Shown here one piece after another: positions 50,853 to 60,260 of a stretch of 64,000 nt of DNA. Under the pieces are notes generated by a model that worked only from the letters and a program-made list of their open reading frames with translations, did no database searches and was not told the origin of the DNA. This DNA is from an uncultured Bacteriovorax sp. GTDB taxonomy: Bacteria > Bdellovibrionota > Bacteriovoracia > Bacteriovoracales > Bacteriovoracaceae. The stretch's first letter is position 1, and each line of letters begins with the position of its first letter. The position numbers and the translations under genes were made by a program. The stretch lies in the NCBI GenBank assembly GCA_946481315.1, contig CAMLMH010000009.1:1-64000 (forward strand), in the 5' to 3' direction.

Positions 50853-52481
50853 ATGAAAATGACACTCATTGCGATTTCTTTAATTTTGGGTTCATCGACA
50901 GCATTTGCTGTGGGGAATCCTAACGCACCTAAAGGTGGCGACTTCAAGATCAATATTGGTCAGGCACCAACAACTTTGAACGTTATTTCATCCTCTGCTG
51001 ATGGATATACTTCAGAAGTTGCTTCCTATGTAATGGAAGGATTGTTGATGAGGGATCCTGAGACAAGAGAGTGGCAACCGTTTGTTGCAAAAGAGTGGAA
51101 AATTTCAAAAGATGGTAAAACTTTTGAATTTACTATCAGAGACGGTGTCAAGTGGCACGATGGAAAACCTCTGACTGTTGAAGATGTAAAATTCAGTTTT
51201 GATGCCATTATGGACAAGAGCAATAAATATAAAACAGCTCAATTGAAGCCATACTATGAAAATATTAAGTCAGCTGAAATTGTAGGGCCGAACAAAATCA
51301 AATTCACTGTTGGTTCACCTTACTTTAATAACTTTACAGTAGTGGCCGGTTTAACTCTTATCCCAAAACACCTTTATAAAGATTTCACCAAAGAACAGGA
51401 AAAAATCCTGAATAAGACAATGGTGGGAACTGGTCCCTATATCCTGAAAGAATTTGACCGCTCAAAGAGAGTTGTGTTGGCCTCTAACCCTAACTGGTGG
51501 GGCCGTTCAGTGCCTGAATTAAAAGGGATGTACAATTTCAACACCATCACAATGCGTTTCATTCAGGACTCAACAATCGAACTTCGTACAATGGAAAACG
51601 GTGAGCTAGATTATCTGGGAATGGATGCTGAAGCTTACGTAAAAAAAGCTGTCGGACCAAAATGGGGTAAATCAGTTCATAAGGTCAAAACTCAGAACAA
51701 AGATGTTTCTGGTTATGCTTTTGTTGGATTTAACCTGAAAAATCCGATCTTCTCTTCTGTTAAAACAAGGGAGGCTATCGTTAATTTGTTTGACAGACAA
51801 AAAATGATCGAAAAATTTCTGTATAACATGTCTCTACCGGCAACAGGTCCGCTTTACCAGCAAAGTGATTACGCTGATCCTTCTGTGAAGCCGATTCCGT
51901 TTGATCCAAAGCTCGCTCTGAGAAAACTTACTGAAGACGGATGGAAAGATTCAAACGGTGACCGCATCCTGGATAAAACAATTAACGGTCAGAACATCCC
52001 ATTAAAATTCACAATTCTTGAGCCGAATGCCGAGTTTGTTAAATATCTGACAACTTTTAAAGAAGACGCCAAAAAAGCCGGAGTTGATGTTGAAATTAAG
52101 GCCATTGAATGGAACGCTTTCATTAAATTACTGGAAGAAAGAAAATTCGATGCAGTTCGTTTAGCCTGGGGTGGAGGAGACATTGATTGGGATCCAAAAC
52201 AAATCTGGCACTCAAGTTCGATTTCAAACGCAGGTTCTAACTTCGTTCAGTACAGCAATCCAAAAGTTGATAAGCTTATCGATGAGGCGCGCGTGATCAT
52301 GGATAAAAAAGAAAGAATTACCAAGCTTCGAGAAGTCTATAGAACTATCGCCGCCGATGTACCATATATCTTTTTGTTTAACAGTAAATTTAAATTTTAT
52401 GCTCACTCTAGCAAAATTGGACGTGAAAAAGACACTTACCAATATACAATTGGAAGAGACTACTGGTGGATGACGAAATAA
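50853..52481 (+). CDS. Oligopeptide-type ABC transporter substrate-binding protein
   Basis: 542 residues, periplasmic SBP family 5 (OppA/DppA). Signal peptide MKMTLIAISLILGSSTAFA. The family blocks are clear: KNG-type opening PKGGDFKINIGQAPTTLN, WKISKDGKTFEFTIRDGVKWHDG (in parts), VKFSFDAIM, MVGTGPYILKEF, and the late FDAVRLAWGGGDIDWDPKQI. No lipobox. Ligand unknown, peptide most likely. The two permease genes follow directly. Confidence 0.9.
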   Translation: MKMTLIAISLILGSSTAFAVGNPNAPKGGDFKINIGQAPTTLNVISSSADGYTSEVASYVMEGLLMRDPETREWQPFVAKEWKISKDGKTFEFTIRDGVKWHDGKPLTVEDVKFSFDAIMDKSNKYKTAQLKPYYENIKSAEIVGPNKIKFTVGSPYFNNFTVVAGLTLIPKHLYKDFTKEQEKILNKTMVGTGPYILKEFDRSKRVVLASNPNWWGRSVPELKGMYNFNTITMRFIQDSTIELRTMENGELDYLGMDAEAYVKKAVGPKWGKSVHKVKTQNKDVSGYAFVGFNLKNPIFSSVKTREAIVNLFDRQKMIEKFLYNMSLPATGPLYQQSDYADPSVKPIPFDPKLALRKLTEDGWKDSNGDRILDKTINGQNIPLKFTILEPNAEFVKYLTTFKEDAKKAGVDVEIKAIEWNAFIKLLEERKFDAVRLAWGGGDIDWDPKQIWHSSSISNAGSNFVQYSNPKVDKLIDEARVIMDKKERITKLREVYRTIAADVPYIFLFNSKFKFYAHSSKIGREKDTYQYTIGRDYWWMTK

Positions 52482-52496
52482 TAGCGGAGCTGATTC

Positions 52497-53525
52497 TTGT
52501 TTAACTATATTCTAAGACGTTTATTGATAATGATTCCTACCCTGATCGGGGTGACGATTGTAACTTTTGCAATCATCAATCTCGCTCCGGGTAGTCCCAT
52601 TGAACAAAAGATTCAACAGATGAAATTTGGTGGAATGGGCAACAGTAATGTGGCCGGTGACAATTCAAAAACCAGCGGTATCAGTGAAGAAGTCATAGAA
52701 GCATTGAAGAAACAATACGGTTTTGATAAACCAATTCATATCCGCTATCTGATCTGGTTAAAAAATATTGCAAAGCTTGATTTTGGAGAAAGCTTCACAT
52801 ACGAAGAACCTGTGTTAGATGTTATTATGAGCAAATTTCCTGTCTCATTACAATTCGGAGTTATATCGCTCATCCTGTCCTATCTGGTATGTGTGATTCT
52901 GGGTGTAATGAAAGCCGTAAGTCACAACTCATTTTTTGACCATGTTACGAGCTTCCTTTTGTTCGTTTTTTATTCCATACCGCCTTTTATGCTGGCAATC
53001 CTGCTAATTGTATATTTTGCAGGAGGAAGATTCTTCAACTGGTTTCCTATGGGAGAATTGTATTCGGATAATTATTTTGAACTAAGCACTTGGGGAAAAA
53101 TTGTAGATCGTGTTCACCATTTTGTTCTACCGCTCATATGTTACATGATTGGTTCCTTCACTGTATTGACGATGTTGATGAAAAACTCACTGCTCGATGA
53201 AATAAAAAAAGATTATATCCGAACGGCTCGAGCTAAAGGTGTTCCGGAAAAAGTGGTTTATTTAAAACATGCTTTGAGAAATGCCCTTATTCCTATTGTG
53301 ACAGGAATTGGTGGCTTTCTTTCTGTCTTTTTCGCCGGTTCACTACTTTTGGAGAGTATTTTCCAGTTAGATGGAATGGGATTACTAGGGTACAAGTCGA
53401 TCCTGCAACGTGATTATAACGTCATTATGGGACTTATTTTTATCCAGAGTGTCCTGCTGCTGCTGGGGAACTTGATCAGTGATATAGCGTATGTAGCAGT
53501 TGATCCAAGGATTGATTTCGAATGA
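52497..53525 (+). CDS. Oligopeptide ABC transporter permease (OppB/DppB type)
   Basis: 342 residues, about six membrane helices. Opens YILRRLLIMIPTLIGVTIV as in DppB; the EAA loop that contacts the ATPase is in YIRTARAKGVPEKVVYLKHALRNALIPI (in parts, near residues 240-265). The start is TTG at 52497 with GCGGAG 7 bases upstream. Overlaps the next permease gene by 4 bases (ATGA). Confidence 0.92.
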   Translation: MFNYILRRLLIMIPTLIGVTIVTFAIINLAPGSPIEQKIQQMKFGGMGNSNVAGDNSKTSGISEEVIEALKKQYGFDKPIHIRYLIWLKNIAKLDFGESFTYEEPVLDVIMSKFPVSLQFGVISLILSYLVCVILGVMKAVSHNSFFDHVTSFLLFVFYSIPPFMLAILLIVYFAGGRFFNWFPMGELYSDNYFELSTWGKIVDRVHHFVLPLICYMIGSFTVLTMLMKNSLLDEIKKDYIRTARAKGVPEKVVYLKHALRNALIPIVTGIGGFLSVFFAGSLLLESIFQLDGMGLLGYKSILQRDYNVIMGLIFIQSVLLLLGNLISDIAYVAVDPRIDFE

Positions 53526-54547
53526 TTGAAAGAATATTTCGTAATGAACTAAGCCGAAAGAGATGGAAAATTTTCAAGCGAAGCAAAACCGCAATGTTTT
53601 CTTCAATTTTGCTGAGTGTACTGTTGATTGCGACTTTTTTATCCCCGTTAATTGCAAATAGTCGTCCAATTGTACTCAAATATAATAATTCCTATTTTTT
53701 TCCAGTCGTCAAAGATTACACAGCTGATACTTTCAATATAACCGACTCACTGGATGTTGATTATCGATCCCTACAGCTAAGTCCAGAAAGAGGAGATTAT
53801 GCTCTCTGGCCTGTTGTCCAGTGGGATCCGTATGAGAGTAATGCAAAAGTCGAATCCTATCCCTCTGAACCTACGACCACAAATATTCTGGGAACTGATG
53901 ATCGAGGTCGCGATGTGTTTACACGTATTCTTTATGGGTTTAAATACAGTATCACTTATGCTGTAGCTGTTTGGTTTATCAGTCTCACCATTGGCACAAT
54001 GCTCGGTGGTATGATGGGATATTTCGGCGGTAAAGTTGATTTTGTCGGCCAGCGAATTGTTGAAGTCTTGAGTACTGTTCCCCAGTTTTTTCTCCTTATC
54101 ATTTTAGTTTCTATCTTTACACCTTCATTATTCATGCTGATTGTGATTTCCTGTCTATTTGCGTGGATTAACATTTCTTATTATGTTCGCGGAGAATTCC
54201 TAAAGAACAGAAAGAAGGAATATGTTGAGTCCGCTCACTCCTTGGGAGCTCCAACGTGGAAAATTATTTTTAAGCATATTCTTCCAAACTCCCTAACTCC
54301 GATTATCACATTCGCTCCGTTTACAATCGCAGCAGAAATTGTTGGTTTAGCTGCCCTGGATTATTTAGGATTTGGTCTTCAGGTTCCAACTCCGAGCTGG
54401 GGAGAGTTACTTGCTCAGGCCCAAAGAAATTATTCTATCGCCTGGTGGTTGGCATTTTATCCTTCTCTGGCCTTGTTCGTTGTTCTCACGCTGTTAAACC
54501 TTATTGGACAAGGAGTGCGAGATGCAATGGATCCAAACATGACTTAG
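53522..54547 (+). CDS. Oligopeptide ABC transporter permease (OppC/DppC type)
   Basis: 341 residues. An N-terminal helix (about 25-45), then a long periplasmic insert, then GTDDRGRDVFTRILYGFKYS (in parts), typical of OppC. EAA loop in YVESAHSLGAPTWKIIFKHILPNSL (in parts). Ends with the GVRDAMDPNM-type tail. Neither ATPase (OppD, OppF) follows: the next gene is a TonB receptor on the other strand, so the ATPases must be encoded elsewhere. Its stop overlaps the TonB-receptor stop. Confidence 0.9.
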   Translation: MIERIFRNELSRKRWKIFKRSKTAMFSSILLSVLLIATFLSPLIANSRPIVLKYNNSYFFPVVKDYTADTFNITDSLDVDYRSLQLSPERGDYALWPVVQWDPYESNAKVESYPSEPTTTNILGTDDRGRDVFTRILYGFKYSITYAVAVWFISLTIGTMLGGMMGYFGGKVDFVGQRIVEVLSTVPQFFLLIILVSIFTPSLFMLIVISCLFAWINISYYVRGEFLKNRKKEYVESAHSLGAPTWKIIFKHILPNSLTPIITFAPFTIAAEIVGLAALDYLGFGLQVPTPSWGELLAQAQRNYSIAWWLAFYPSLALFVVLTLLNLIGQGVRDAMDPNMT

Positions 54548-56346
54548 TAACGGGATTCAAATCCTAATGTATAAGTTCGGCCGCCATTGCCATAACCATA
54601 GATTTCTTCATAATGCTTATTGAGAAGATTTTTTACTCTGAAAAATGCAGAAGTATGATGATCGATTCGGTAGCCAAGGTTAAAATCAAATCTGATATAG
54701 GCCGGTAATGTTGCCGGTAATCCCAGATTATCTACATCTGTTCGCTTACTTTGGTAAAATCCTGCCAGTTTCAAATCACTTTCTTTGTATTTTAAGTCAG
54801 TTTCAATTTGTCCCTTAAAGGCCGGTCTGCGTGGAAGCTTCTGGTTCAGAGTTTTATCTTTCGCTGATAAAAAAGTCAGAGCAGCTGCTGGTGAAACGGG
54901 ACCGTTATTTTTCCATCGATAATTATTCTCCAGTCCGATAATCATGGCGTTACCTTTATTTTGATTAATAAACGTGACTGGATGATAGGAGAGGCGGTCA
55001 CGAATGTCAGTCCAGAATAGATTACACTGCCATGTATGCTCTTCGCTTATCGACTCCAGTCCGGCTTCACGGGAAAAGCTTTTTTCTGGTCGAAGGCTTT
55101 GATTCCCATACACAGGATCATAAAGCTGATTGAGGCTCGGCGAGCGATAGCCGGTTGAAAGAGAAGCCCTGGCAGCAAAAGATGAAAATTTATGCAAATA
55201 AGAAGTTTTATATGTCAGGTGATGTTCAAAAATTTTATTGATGTCCAGACGTGCGCCTGCTGTAACAGAGCTCTTGTGTAAATCCAGCCGGCCATAAGTG
55301 AAGAAGCTATAGTTTTCCAGTTGATGCTTATTTTGATCTTTTTCTTTTTGATAATCTAGTGTGAAAAACTGTGTGAAATTCTCACTAAAATATTGAGTAT
55401 GATTAATACCTGTATTGAGAATTTCTCCTTTTGAAATTGTAGAAGATGCCATCGCAGAATATTGATCAGAGAGAATTTCCAGTTTGCGATGGTGCTTGGC
55501 TTGATGCAGAAAGATTTTACTCTCAGCAGTCGCCCACTGATGTATATATTCCGTTTTAAAAAAATGTTGTTTTGTTTTCTGGCGATCATTCGGATCATCT
55601 CCGGCATCCCCTCCACTTTTATCAAGCTCGATATTATCGTTAAAGTGCCGGTACTTAATGTGCAGGATGTCGTTTTTACCTAATTGTTGCGAAAGCTGAG
55701 TGTCGAGACCCCAGCGTTTAATTCCATCTCGATCGGCATAAGTGATTTGCCGATCATTGGCCGCTGAAAAACCAGCGCTGGTCAGATAGTCTGCTCCCAG
55801 ACTGATTCCTGTCTGATCAAGCTTACTTTGGGCTGAGATATCTATTTTCCGGGTCTGATGAGAGCCGATTTCAAAATGTGCACTTTGCTTATGGCCCTGT
55901 TCTGCTTTTTTAGTAGTAATAACAATAACTCCACCAATAGCATTAGAACCATATAGGAGCCCTTGTGAACCTTTTAAAACTTCAATCTTTTCAATATTGT
56001 TGAGACTTAATTTGCTAAGGTCAAACTGGCGATTGGGATTGCTCGGATCATTCATCACAATACCGTCAATAACCACCAATGTATGCGAAGAATCTGTTCC
56101 TCGCAAAAAGATACTGCTGTTTCCTCCAGGCGGACCGGATTGGGTAATTACAGTATCTGTTAAGTTCTCGAGTGCTTCATCAATTGTTGAAGACTTACTT
56201 AATTCTGATTCATGAACAATTGTAATATCTGCGGGACTTGCTATCAGCGGACTGACGATTCTGTCAGCTGTTACATAAATAGTATCCTGAGCATATAGAT
56301 TGATAACAAAGAGAAATGTAATGGGAAGGAAGATTTTTTTCACCAT
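54544..56346 (-). CDS. TonB-dependent outer-membrane receptor (BtuB-like)
   Basis: About 600 residues. Signal peptide MVKKIFLPITFLFVINLYAQ from ATG 56346; the GTG at 56343 is an equally spaced alternative behind GGAG. The TonB box is near DTIYVTADRI. The plug domain has SSIFLRGTDSSHTLVVIDGI and LKGSQGLLYGSNAIGGVIVI. The barrel ends RTYTLGFESRY with a C-terminal aromatic residue. The size and the plug are closest to BtuB. Divergent from a BtuFCD-type importer, which suggests cobalamin or a related metal-complex substrate (inference). No cobalamin riboswitch fits in the 71-base gap. Confidence 0.9.
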   Translation of the reverse strand: MVKKIFLPITFLFVINLYAQDTIYVTADRIVSPLIASPADITIVHESELSKSSTIDEALENLTDTVITQSGPPGGNSSIFLRGTDSSHTLVVIDGIVMNDPSNPNRQFDLSKLSLNNIEKIEVLKGSQGLLYGSNAIGGVIVITTKKAEQGHKQSAHFEIGSHQTRKIDISAQSKLDQTGISLGADYLTSAGFSAANDRQITYADRDGIKRWGLDTQLSQQLGKNDILHIKYRHFNDNIELDKSGGDAGDDPNDRQKTKQHFFKTEYIHQWATAESKIFLHQAKHHRKLEILSDQYSAMASSTISKGEILNTGINHTQYFSENFTQFFTLDYQKEKDQNKHQLENYSFFTYGRLDLHKSSVTAGARLDINKIFEHHLTYKTSYLHKFSSFAARASLSTGYRSPSLNQLYDPVYGNQSLRPEKSFSREAGLESISEEHTWQCNLFWTDIRDRLSYHPVTFINQNKGNAMIIGLENNYRWKNNGPVSPAAALTFLSAKDKTLNQKLPRRPAFKGQIETDLKYKESDLKLAGFYQSKRTDVDNLGLPATLPAYIRFDFNLGYRIDHHTSAFFRVKNLLNKHYEEIYGYGNGGRTYTLGFESRY

Positions 56347-56382
56347 AAGCTCCGGGATGATCTTACCGAAAAAAGTCCAAAC

Positions 56383-56411
56383 TTTACAATGAAATTGAGC
56401 GAACATAGACT
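56383..56411 (+). promoter_or_regulatory. Promoter giving a leaderless mRNA for the importer operon
   Basis: TTTACA (56383-56388), 17-base spacer, TAGACT (56406-56411), then 6 bases to ATG 56418. No ribosome site is present and the predicted start is the A of ATG. Confidence 0.65.
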
Positions 56412-56417
56412 GTTCTT

Positions 56418-57485
56418 ATGAAAATCCTTCTGTTTATTTTTTTATTTCACTCTTCCTGGGTTTTCGCAATTGATTGCGGAGAAGGAAAGCTCTTAAAAGA
56501 ATTTACTCCTAAATATACTCAAAAATTTAAAATCAGTTATTATGATCGCTATAAAATTGTCAGTGTTGGAGAAGATAAAAACAAAGACAGTTTTATTATG
56601 GCTGAAAATAAACCAGATTGTCAGACAAGACTTACATTTATTCAGATACCGGTAAAACGATTTGTTGCTACTTCCACAACATATTTACCGGCACTAAAAA
56701 TACTGGGAAAAGAAAAAAGTTTAATTGGTTTTCAAGGAATTAATTATATTTCCAGTCCCGATTTGCGACGTCAGAAGATTAAGAATATTAATTTTCAGTT
56801 AAATCCAGAAGAATTAAAAGTTCTTAGACCTGATCTGGTTATGGCTTATCAGGGAAATATTCCACCCTGGAAAACTGTATCAGATTTTCGAAAACTAGAT
56901 ATACCACTGGTTTTAAACTGGGACCTACTCGAAAATCATCCCCTGGCCCGGGCTGAGTGGCTAATCTATACAGCTTCATTTTTTAATCTGGAAAATCAAG
57001 GAATAAGCGCTTTTTTAAAAATTGAAAATGAATATCTCAAAGTTAAATCGCTCGCCGAAAAACTTCCGCGCAAAACAGTACTTATTGGTGAATTAAAAAA
57101 TGGAAGATGGACCTCTCCAGGTGGCAGGAGTGATCTGGCCCGCATAATTAAAGACGCTGGAGGAGATCTTGCCCTGGACAATGCGAGTGAAGGAACACAG
57201 TCAATTGCCTTTGAAAAAGTCTTGCAAAGTATGTCTCGAATTGATATCTGGCTTCCTCACAATGAATGGAAAGAAGTAAATCAAATTACCAGCAATCCCC
57301 GTTATAACAAATTACTACAATTAAAAATTTACAATAATACGCGCAAGCTTAACCCTGACGGATTTAATGATTATTGGGAAGAAGGTCTGGCAAGGCCTGA
57401 TTTGTTGATTAAAGATATCTTTTGGGTTATCCATCCCGAAAAGAACCAGCAACATGTTCCGATTTGGTATAAAATACTTAAATGA
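56418..57485 (+). CDS. Periplasmic binding protein of a cobalamin/iron-complex importer
   Basis: 355 residues, helical-backbone SBP (BtuF/FepB class). Signal peptide MKILLFIFLFHSSWVFA. FVATSTTYLPALKILGKEKSLIGF is the usual first-lobe pattern (ttylp.l..lG...v.G), followed by NPEELKVLRPDLVMAYQ. WTSPGGRSDLARIIKDAGG and NDYWEEGLARPDLLIKDI match the second lobe. It has an unusual N-terminal extension of about 60 residues with two Cys. Overlaps the permease by 4 bases. Confidence 0.85.
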   Translation: MKILLFIFLFHSSWVFAIDCGEGKLLKEFTPKYTQKFKISYYDRYKIVSVGEDKNKDSFIMAENKPDCQTRLTFIQIPVKRFVATSTTYLPALKILGKEKSLIGFQGINYISSPDLRRQKIKNINFQLNPEELKVLRPDLVMAYQGNIPPWKTVSDFRKLDIPLVLNWDLLENHPLARAEWLIYTASFFNLENQGISAFLKIENEYLKVKSLAEKLPRKTVLIGELKNGRWTSPGGRSDLARIIKDAGGDLALDNASEGTQSIAFEKVLQSMSRIDIWLPHNEWKEVNQITSNPRYNKLLQLKIYNNTRKLNPDGFNDYWEEGLARPDLLIKDIFWVIHPEKNQQHVPIWYKILK

Positions 57486-58432
57486 AATCTCTAAAACCTT
57501 TTTTCATTTGTCTCTCAGCGCTCTTTATTCTGGTTTCAGGGTTAATGTTTTATGGAGAGAGTGGTCTTAATTTCAGCGATATATCACTAATTACTGAAAT
57601 AAGATTTCCCAAAATCATCGTAGCATTTTTGGCAGGCGGATTACTTGCTACTGGCGGACTTTTACTACAAGTTTATTTTCAAAATCCACTGGCCGGACCT
57701 GATTTACTGGGAATTAATTCTGGTGCCAGTCTGGGAATAGCACTTTCGTTAATGGGATTTGCTCATAATTCGAAAATACTGGCCGTTGCTCAGCCACTGG
57801 CAGCCTTCATTGGCGCCCTGATAGTTATGTTATTTCTGGGATATCTGATTAAAAGAAAAATGAACCGCACAACCATTTTGATCATTGGTCTGCTAATAGC
57901 CAGTTTCACTTCCAGCATTATCAGCGTTTTGATTAATCTTGCTCCCGGAATAGAAGTTAAAAGTTACCTGGTCTGGGCAATGGGAACGTTTCAGGGGGTA
58001 CCGTTGCAGACTATTCCTGTTTTTACACTGACCGCTGTTGTGCTGATTGTTCCGCTTTTTACCATGCCGGTCAAACTTAATGTACTCTCGCTTGGGGATG
58101 ATTATGCTTTAAGCATGGGGTTAAAGGTTAATCAGTTTAAGTTTTTTATCATTGTACTGTCGGCCATGATCTCGGCATTTGTCACAATTTTTTGTGGACC
58201 AATCGGTTTCATAGGAATCATTGCCCCGCATGTGGCGCGATGGTTAGTTAAGCGAAGTGATCACCGAGTGATTATGATTGCCACCTTCTTCGTTGGAGCA
58301 ATGCTTGGGCTGGTGACAGAATCTGCTCTGGTTGCAACCTCAGACTATTCACTAACGACCAATTCGATTCTTGGTTTAATTGGTGCTCCGATAATCGCTT
58401 TATATCTTTTAAAAGATCGGAGAAGCCTATGA
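57482..58432 (+). CDS. FecCD/BtuC-family permease
   Basis: 316 residues with about nine to ten hydrophobic helices. Family blocks: RFPKIIVAFLAGGLLATGGLLLQ (in parts), NPLAGPDLLGINSGASLG, and the ATPase-coupling GPIGFIGIIAPHVARWLVKRSDHR (in parts). Tail-to-head overlaps of 4 bases on both sides show tight coupling with the binding protein and the ATPase. Confidence 0.92.
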   Translation: MKSLKPFFICLSALFILVSGLMFYGESGLNFSDISLITEIRFPKIIVAFLAGGLLATGGLLLQVYFQNPLAGPDLLGINSGASLGIALSLMGFAHNSKILAVAQPLAAFIGALIVMLFLGYLIKRKMNRTTILIIGLLIASFTSSIISVLINLAPGIEVKSYLVWAMGTFQGVPLQTIPVFTLTAVVLIVPLFTMPVKLNVLSLGDDYALSMGLKVNQFKFFIIVLSAMISAFVTIFCGPIGFIGIIAPHVARWLVKRSDHRVIMIATFFVGAMLGLVTESALVATSDYSLTTNSILGLIGAPIIALYLLKDRRSL

Positions 58433-59124
58433 TAAAATTTGAACAACTCTCAATCGGGTTCGACGATGAATTCCTGCACGATCTAAACGGTGAACTGGAT
58501 GCGAATGAGTTAATTGCACTTATGGGAACGAATGGTGCCGGTAAAAGTTGTCTACTGAAAACATTGGCAGGTTTGTTGCCTTTAAAAAAAGGAAGCATCC
58601 AGGTTAATGGCCGACAGTTGATGGAATTTACTCCTGCCGAGCGAGCGAAAATTATTGCAGTTATGTTGACTGAAAGAGCAGAGCCGGATTATCTGCGGGT
58701 TGATGAATTGCTGCTTTCAGGAAGATTCCCTTATGCTGAAAAAGAAGACAATATCCTGAAGCTTAAAGAAATAACTTCAATGCTTAAAATTGAAAATTTA
58801 TTGGCAGCCTATGTAGGTGAACTAAGTGACGGTCAAAAACAAAGGGTGTATCTCGGTCGCGCACTTATGCAGGATCCACAATATTTAATTCTCGATGAAC
58901 CGACAACTTTCCTTGATCGTCCGGCGAAAGCAGAGTTTATAAAAATATTAAGTAATATTAAAAAAGATTCAGAAAAATCCGTTTTATTTTCTACGCATGA
59001 ATGGGAAGTGATCAGAGACAGTGTAGATAAAGTCTGGTTGATAGACAGGGAAGGCAAGTTACAAATAAAAAGACCGGAAGAATTTGAATCATCCGGCCTC
59101 TTTCATCATTATCTCCAGCGATAA
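58429..59124 (+). CDS. ABC transporter ATPase (BtuD/FecE type)
   Basis: 231 residues. Walker A MGTNGAGKSCLLK (about 31-43); the ABC signature is LSDGQKQRVYLGRAL, with LSDGQ rather than LSGGQ; Walker B YLILDEPTTFLD; switch His in STHEWE. Completes the three-gene importer. It ends exactly where the HtrA gene (opposite strand) ends, with no room for a terminator. Confidence 0.92.
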   Translation: MIKFEQLSIGFDDEFLHDLNGELDANELIALMGTNGAGKSCLLKTLAGLLPLKKGSIQVNGRQLMEFTPAERAKIIAVMLTERAEPDYLRVDELLLSGRFPYAEKEDNILKLKEITSMLKIENLLAAYVGELSDGQKQRVYLGRALMQDPQYLILDEPTTFLDRPAKAEFIKILSNIKKDSEKSVLFSTHEWEVIRDSVDKVWLIDREGKLQIKRPEEFESSGLFHHYLQR

Positions 59125-60192
59125 TTAAATCTCTACTAAAGTAACTTCTACGCTTCTTTCTTTATTATTTCTTATAAACCTTACTTTGACTTTGTCACCA
59201 ATTTTAAATTTATCGATGGCAGAAAATAAATCGTCATAGGATTTTATGTCAAATTGATTGATTCCTATGATAATGTCACCGATATAGAGATTTCCACGGC
59301 GATCGCGTGTCACGCCTACAAGTCCTGCTTTAGCAGCAGGTCCTTTGGGATCAACAAACTTGATCATTACCCCATTCGATAAACCATAGCGTACAGCTTC
59401 GTAATCAGAAAATATTCCAATGCCCAATCCAGGACGAATAACTTTTCCATGCTTAATGAGCTGAGGAACAATGGTTGCTACAGTATCAACCGGAATGGCA
59501 AAGCCTAAACCGGCACTGGCACCAGCACCGCCAGCGTTAAATATAACTGTGTTGATTCCAATTAATTTTCCTTGAGAGTCAAGCAATGCTCCGCCTGAGT
59601 TACCCGGATTAATTGAAGCGTCAGTCTGTATCATGCCATCAATTGAAACTCCTCCGTATCCGGGGATTTTTCGATCCAGTGCTGAGATTGTTCCGGTTGT
59701 GAGTGTGTGATCAAAACCCAGTGGGTTTCCAATGGCCAGTGCCTTTTGTCCAACCATTAAAGTTTTAGACTGACCAAGTGTAATCGTGGTCAGTTTTTTA
59801 GGCATTTCCAGCAATTTTAATACTGCGATATCTTTTTTAGGATCAGCCCCCACCAGTTTTGCTTTGTATTGCTTTTTATCTTTCATGAAAGTGATGACGT
59901 AAGTTGAGCCTCCGTCTACAACGTGAAAATTGGTAATGATATGGCCCAGATTATCCCAGACGAATCCTGAGCCGATTCCCGATTGCACTTCAGTAGCATC
60001 CAGGTCAAAAAGCCCTTTGGATTTAATCAGGTTAGAAACGTTAACGATAGCGTTAGCCGTATTTTGAAAAACCGAAATGGAGTTTTTCTCATTTTCCAGC
60101 AGCATATTAAGGTCTTTAGCCGGAACGGCCTGAGCGAATACCTGATTCGTTAAACTTAAAATAAAAACAATAGTGAGAATCAGCTGACTCAT
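59125..60192 (-). CDS. Periplasmic serine protease HtrA/DegP family
   Basis: 355 residues. Signal peptide MSQLILTIVFILSLTNQVFA. Trypsin-like triad H90 (IITNFHVVDGG), D121 (ADPKKDIAVLKLL) and S199 (INPGNSGGALL). One PDZ domain in the last 100 residues (GLVGVTRDRRGNLYIGDIII). With a single PDZ and no large LA loop it is closer to DegS or HtrA of Gram-positives than to DegP. RBS AAGGAGG. Likely removes misfolded envelope proteins. Shares its promoter region with psd. Confidence 0.92.
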   Translation of the reverse strand: MSQLILTIVFILSLTNQVFAQAVPAKDLNMLLENEKNSISVFQNTANAIVNVSNLIKSKGLFDLDATEVQSGIGSGFVWDNLGHIITNFHVVDGGSTYVITFMKDKKQYKAKLVGADPKKDIAVLKLLEMPKKLTTITLGQSKTLMVGQKALAIGNPLGFDHTLTTGTISALDRKIPGYGGVSIDGMIQTDASINPGNSGGALLDSQGKLIGINTVIFNAGGAGASAGLGFAIPVDTVATIVPQLIKHGKVIRPGLGIGIFSDYEAVRYGLSNGVMIKFVDPKGPAAKAGLVGVTRDRRGNLYIGDIIIGINQFDIKSYDDLFSAIDKFKIGDKVKVRFIRNNKERSVEVTLVEI

Positions 60193-60202
60193 GAATTCCT
60201 CC

Positions 60203-60230
60203 TTGCTACAATGGACACTATAGATATAAT
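60203..60230 (+). promoter_or_regulatory. Promoter of psd
   Basis: TTGCTA (60203-60208), 16-base spacer, TATAAT (60225-60230). Start near 60237. The -10 box overlaps that of the opposite htrA promoter. Confidence 0.6.
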
Positions 60231-60251
60231 CCCGAACATAGTTTTGTTCAA
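60223..60251 (-). promoter_or_regulatory. Promoter of the HtrA-family gene
   Basis: On the minus strand: TTGAAC (60251-60246), 17-base spacer, TATATC (60228-60223). RNA polymerase could bind only one of the two facing promoters at a time. Confidence 0.5.
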
Positions 60252-60260
60252 GAGGCTTTC

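Noticed and set aside
56347..56417. Cobalamin riboswitch or Fur box between the TonB receptor and the BtuF-like gene
   Set aside because: The gap is 71 bases, too short for the riboswitch, the plus gene is leaderless, and no GATAATGATAATCATTATC-like box is present.
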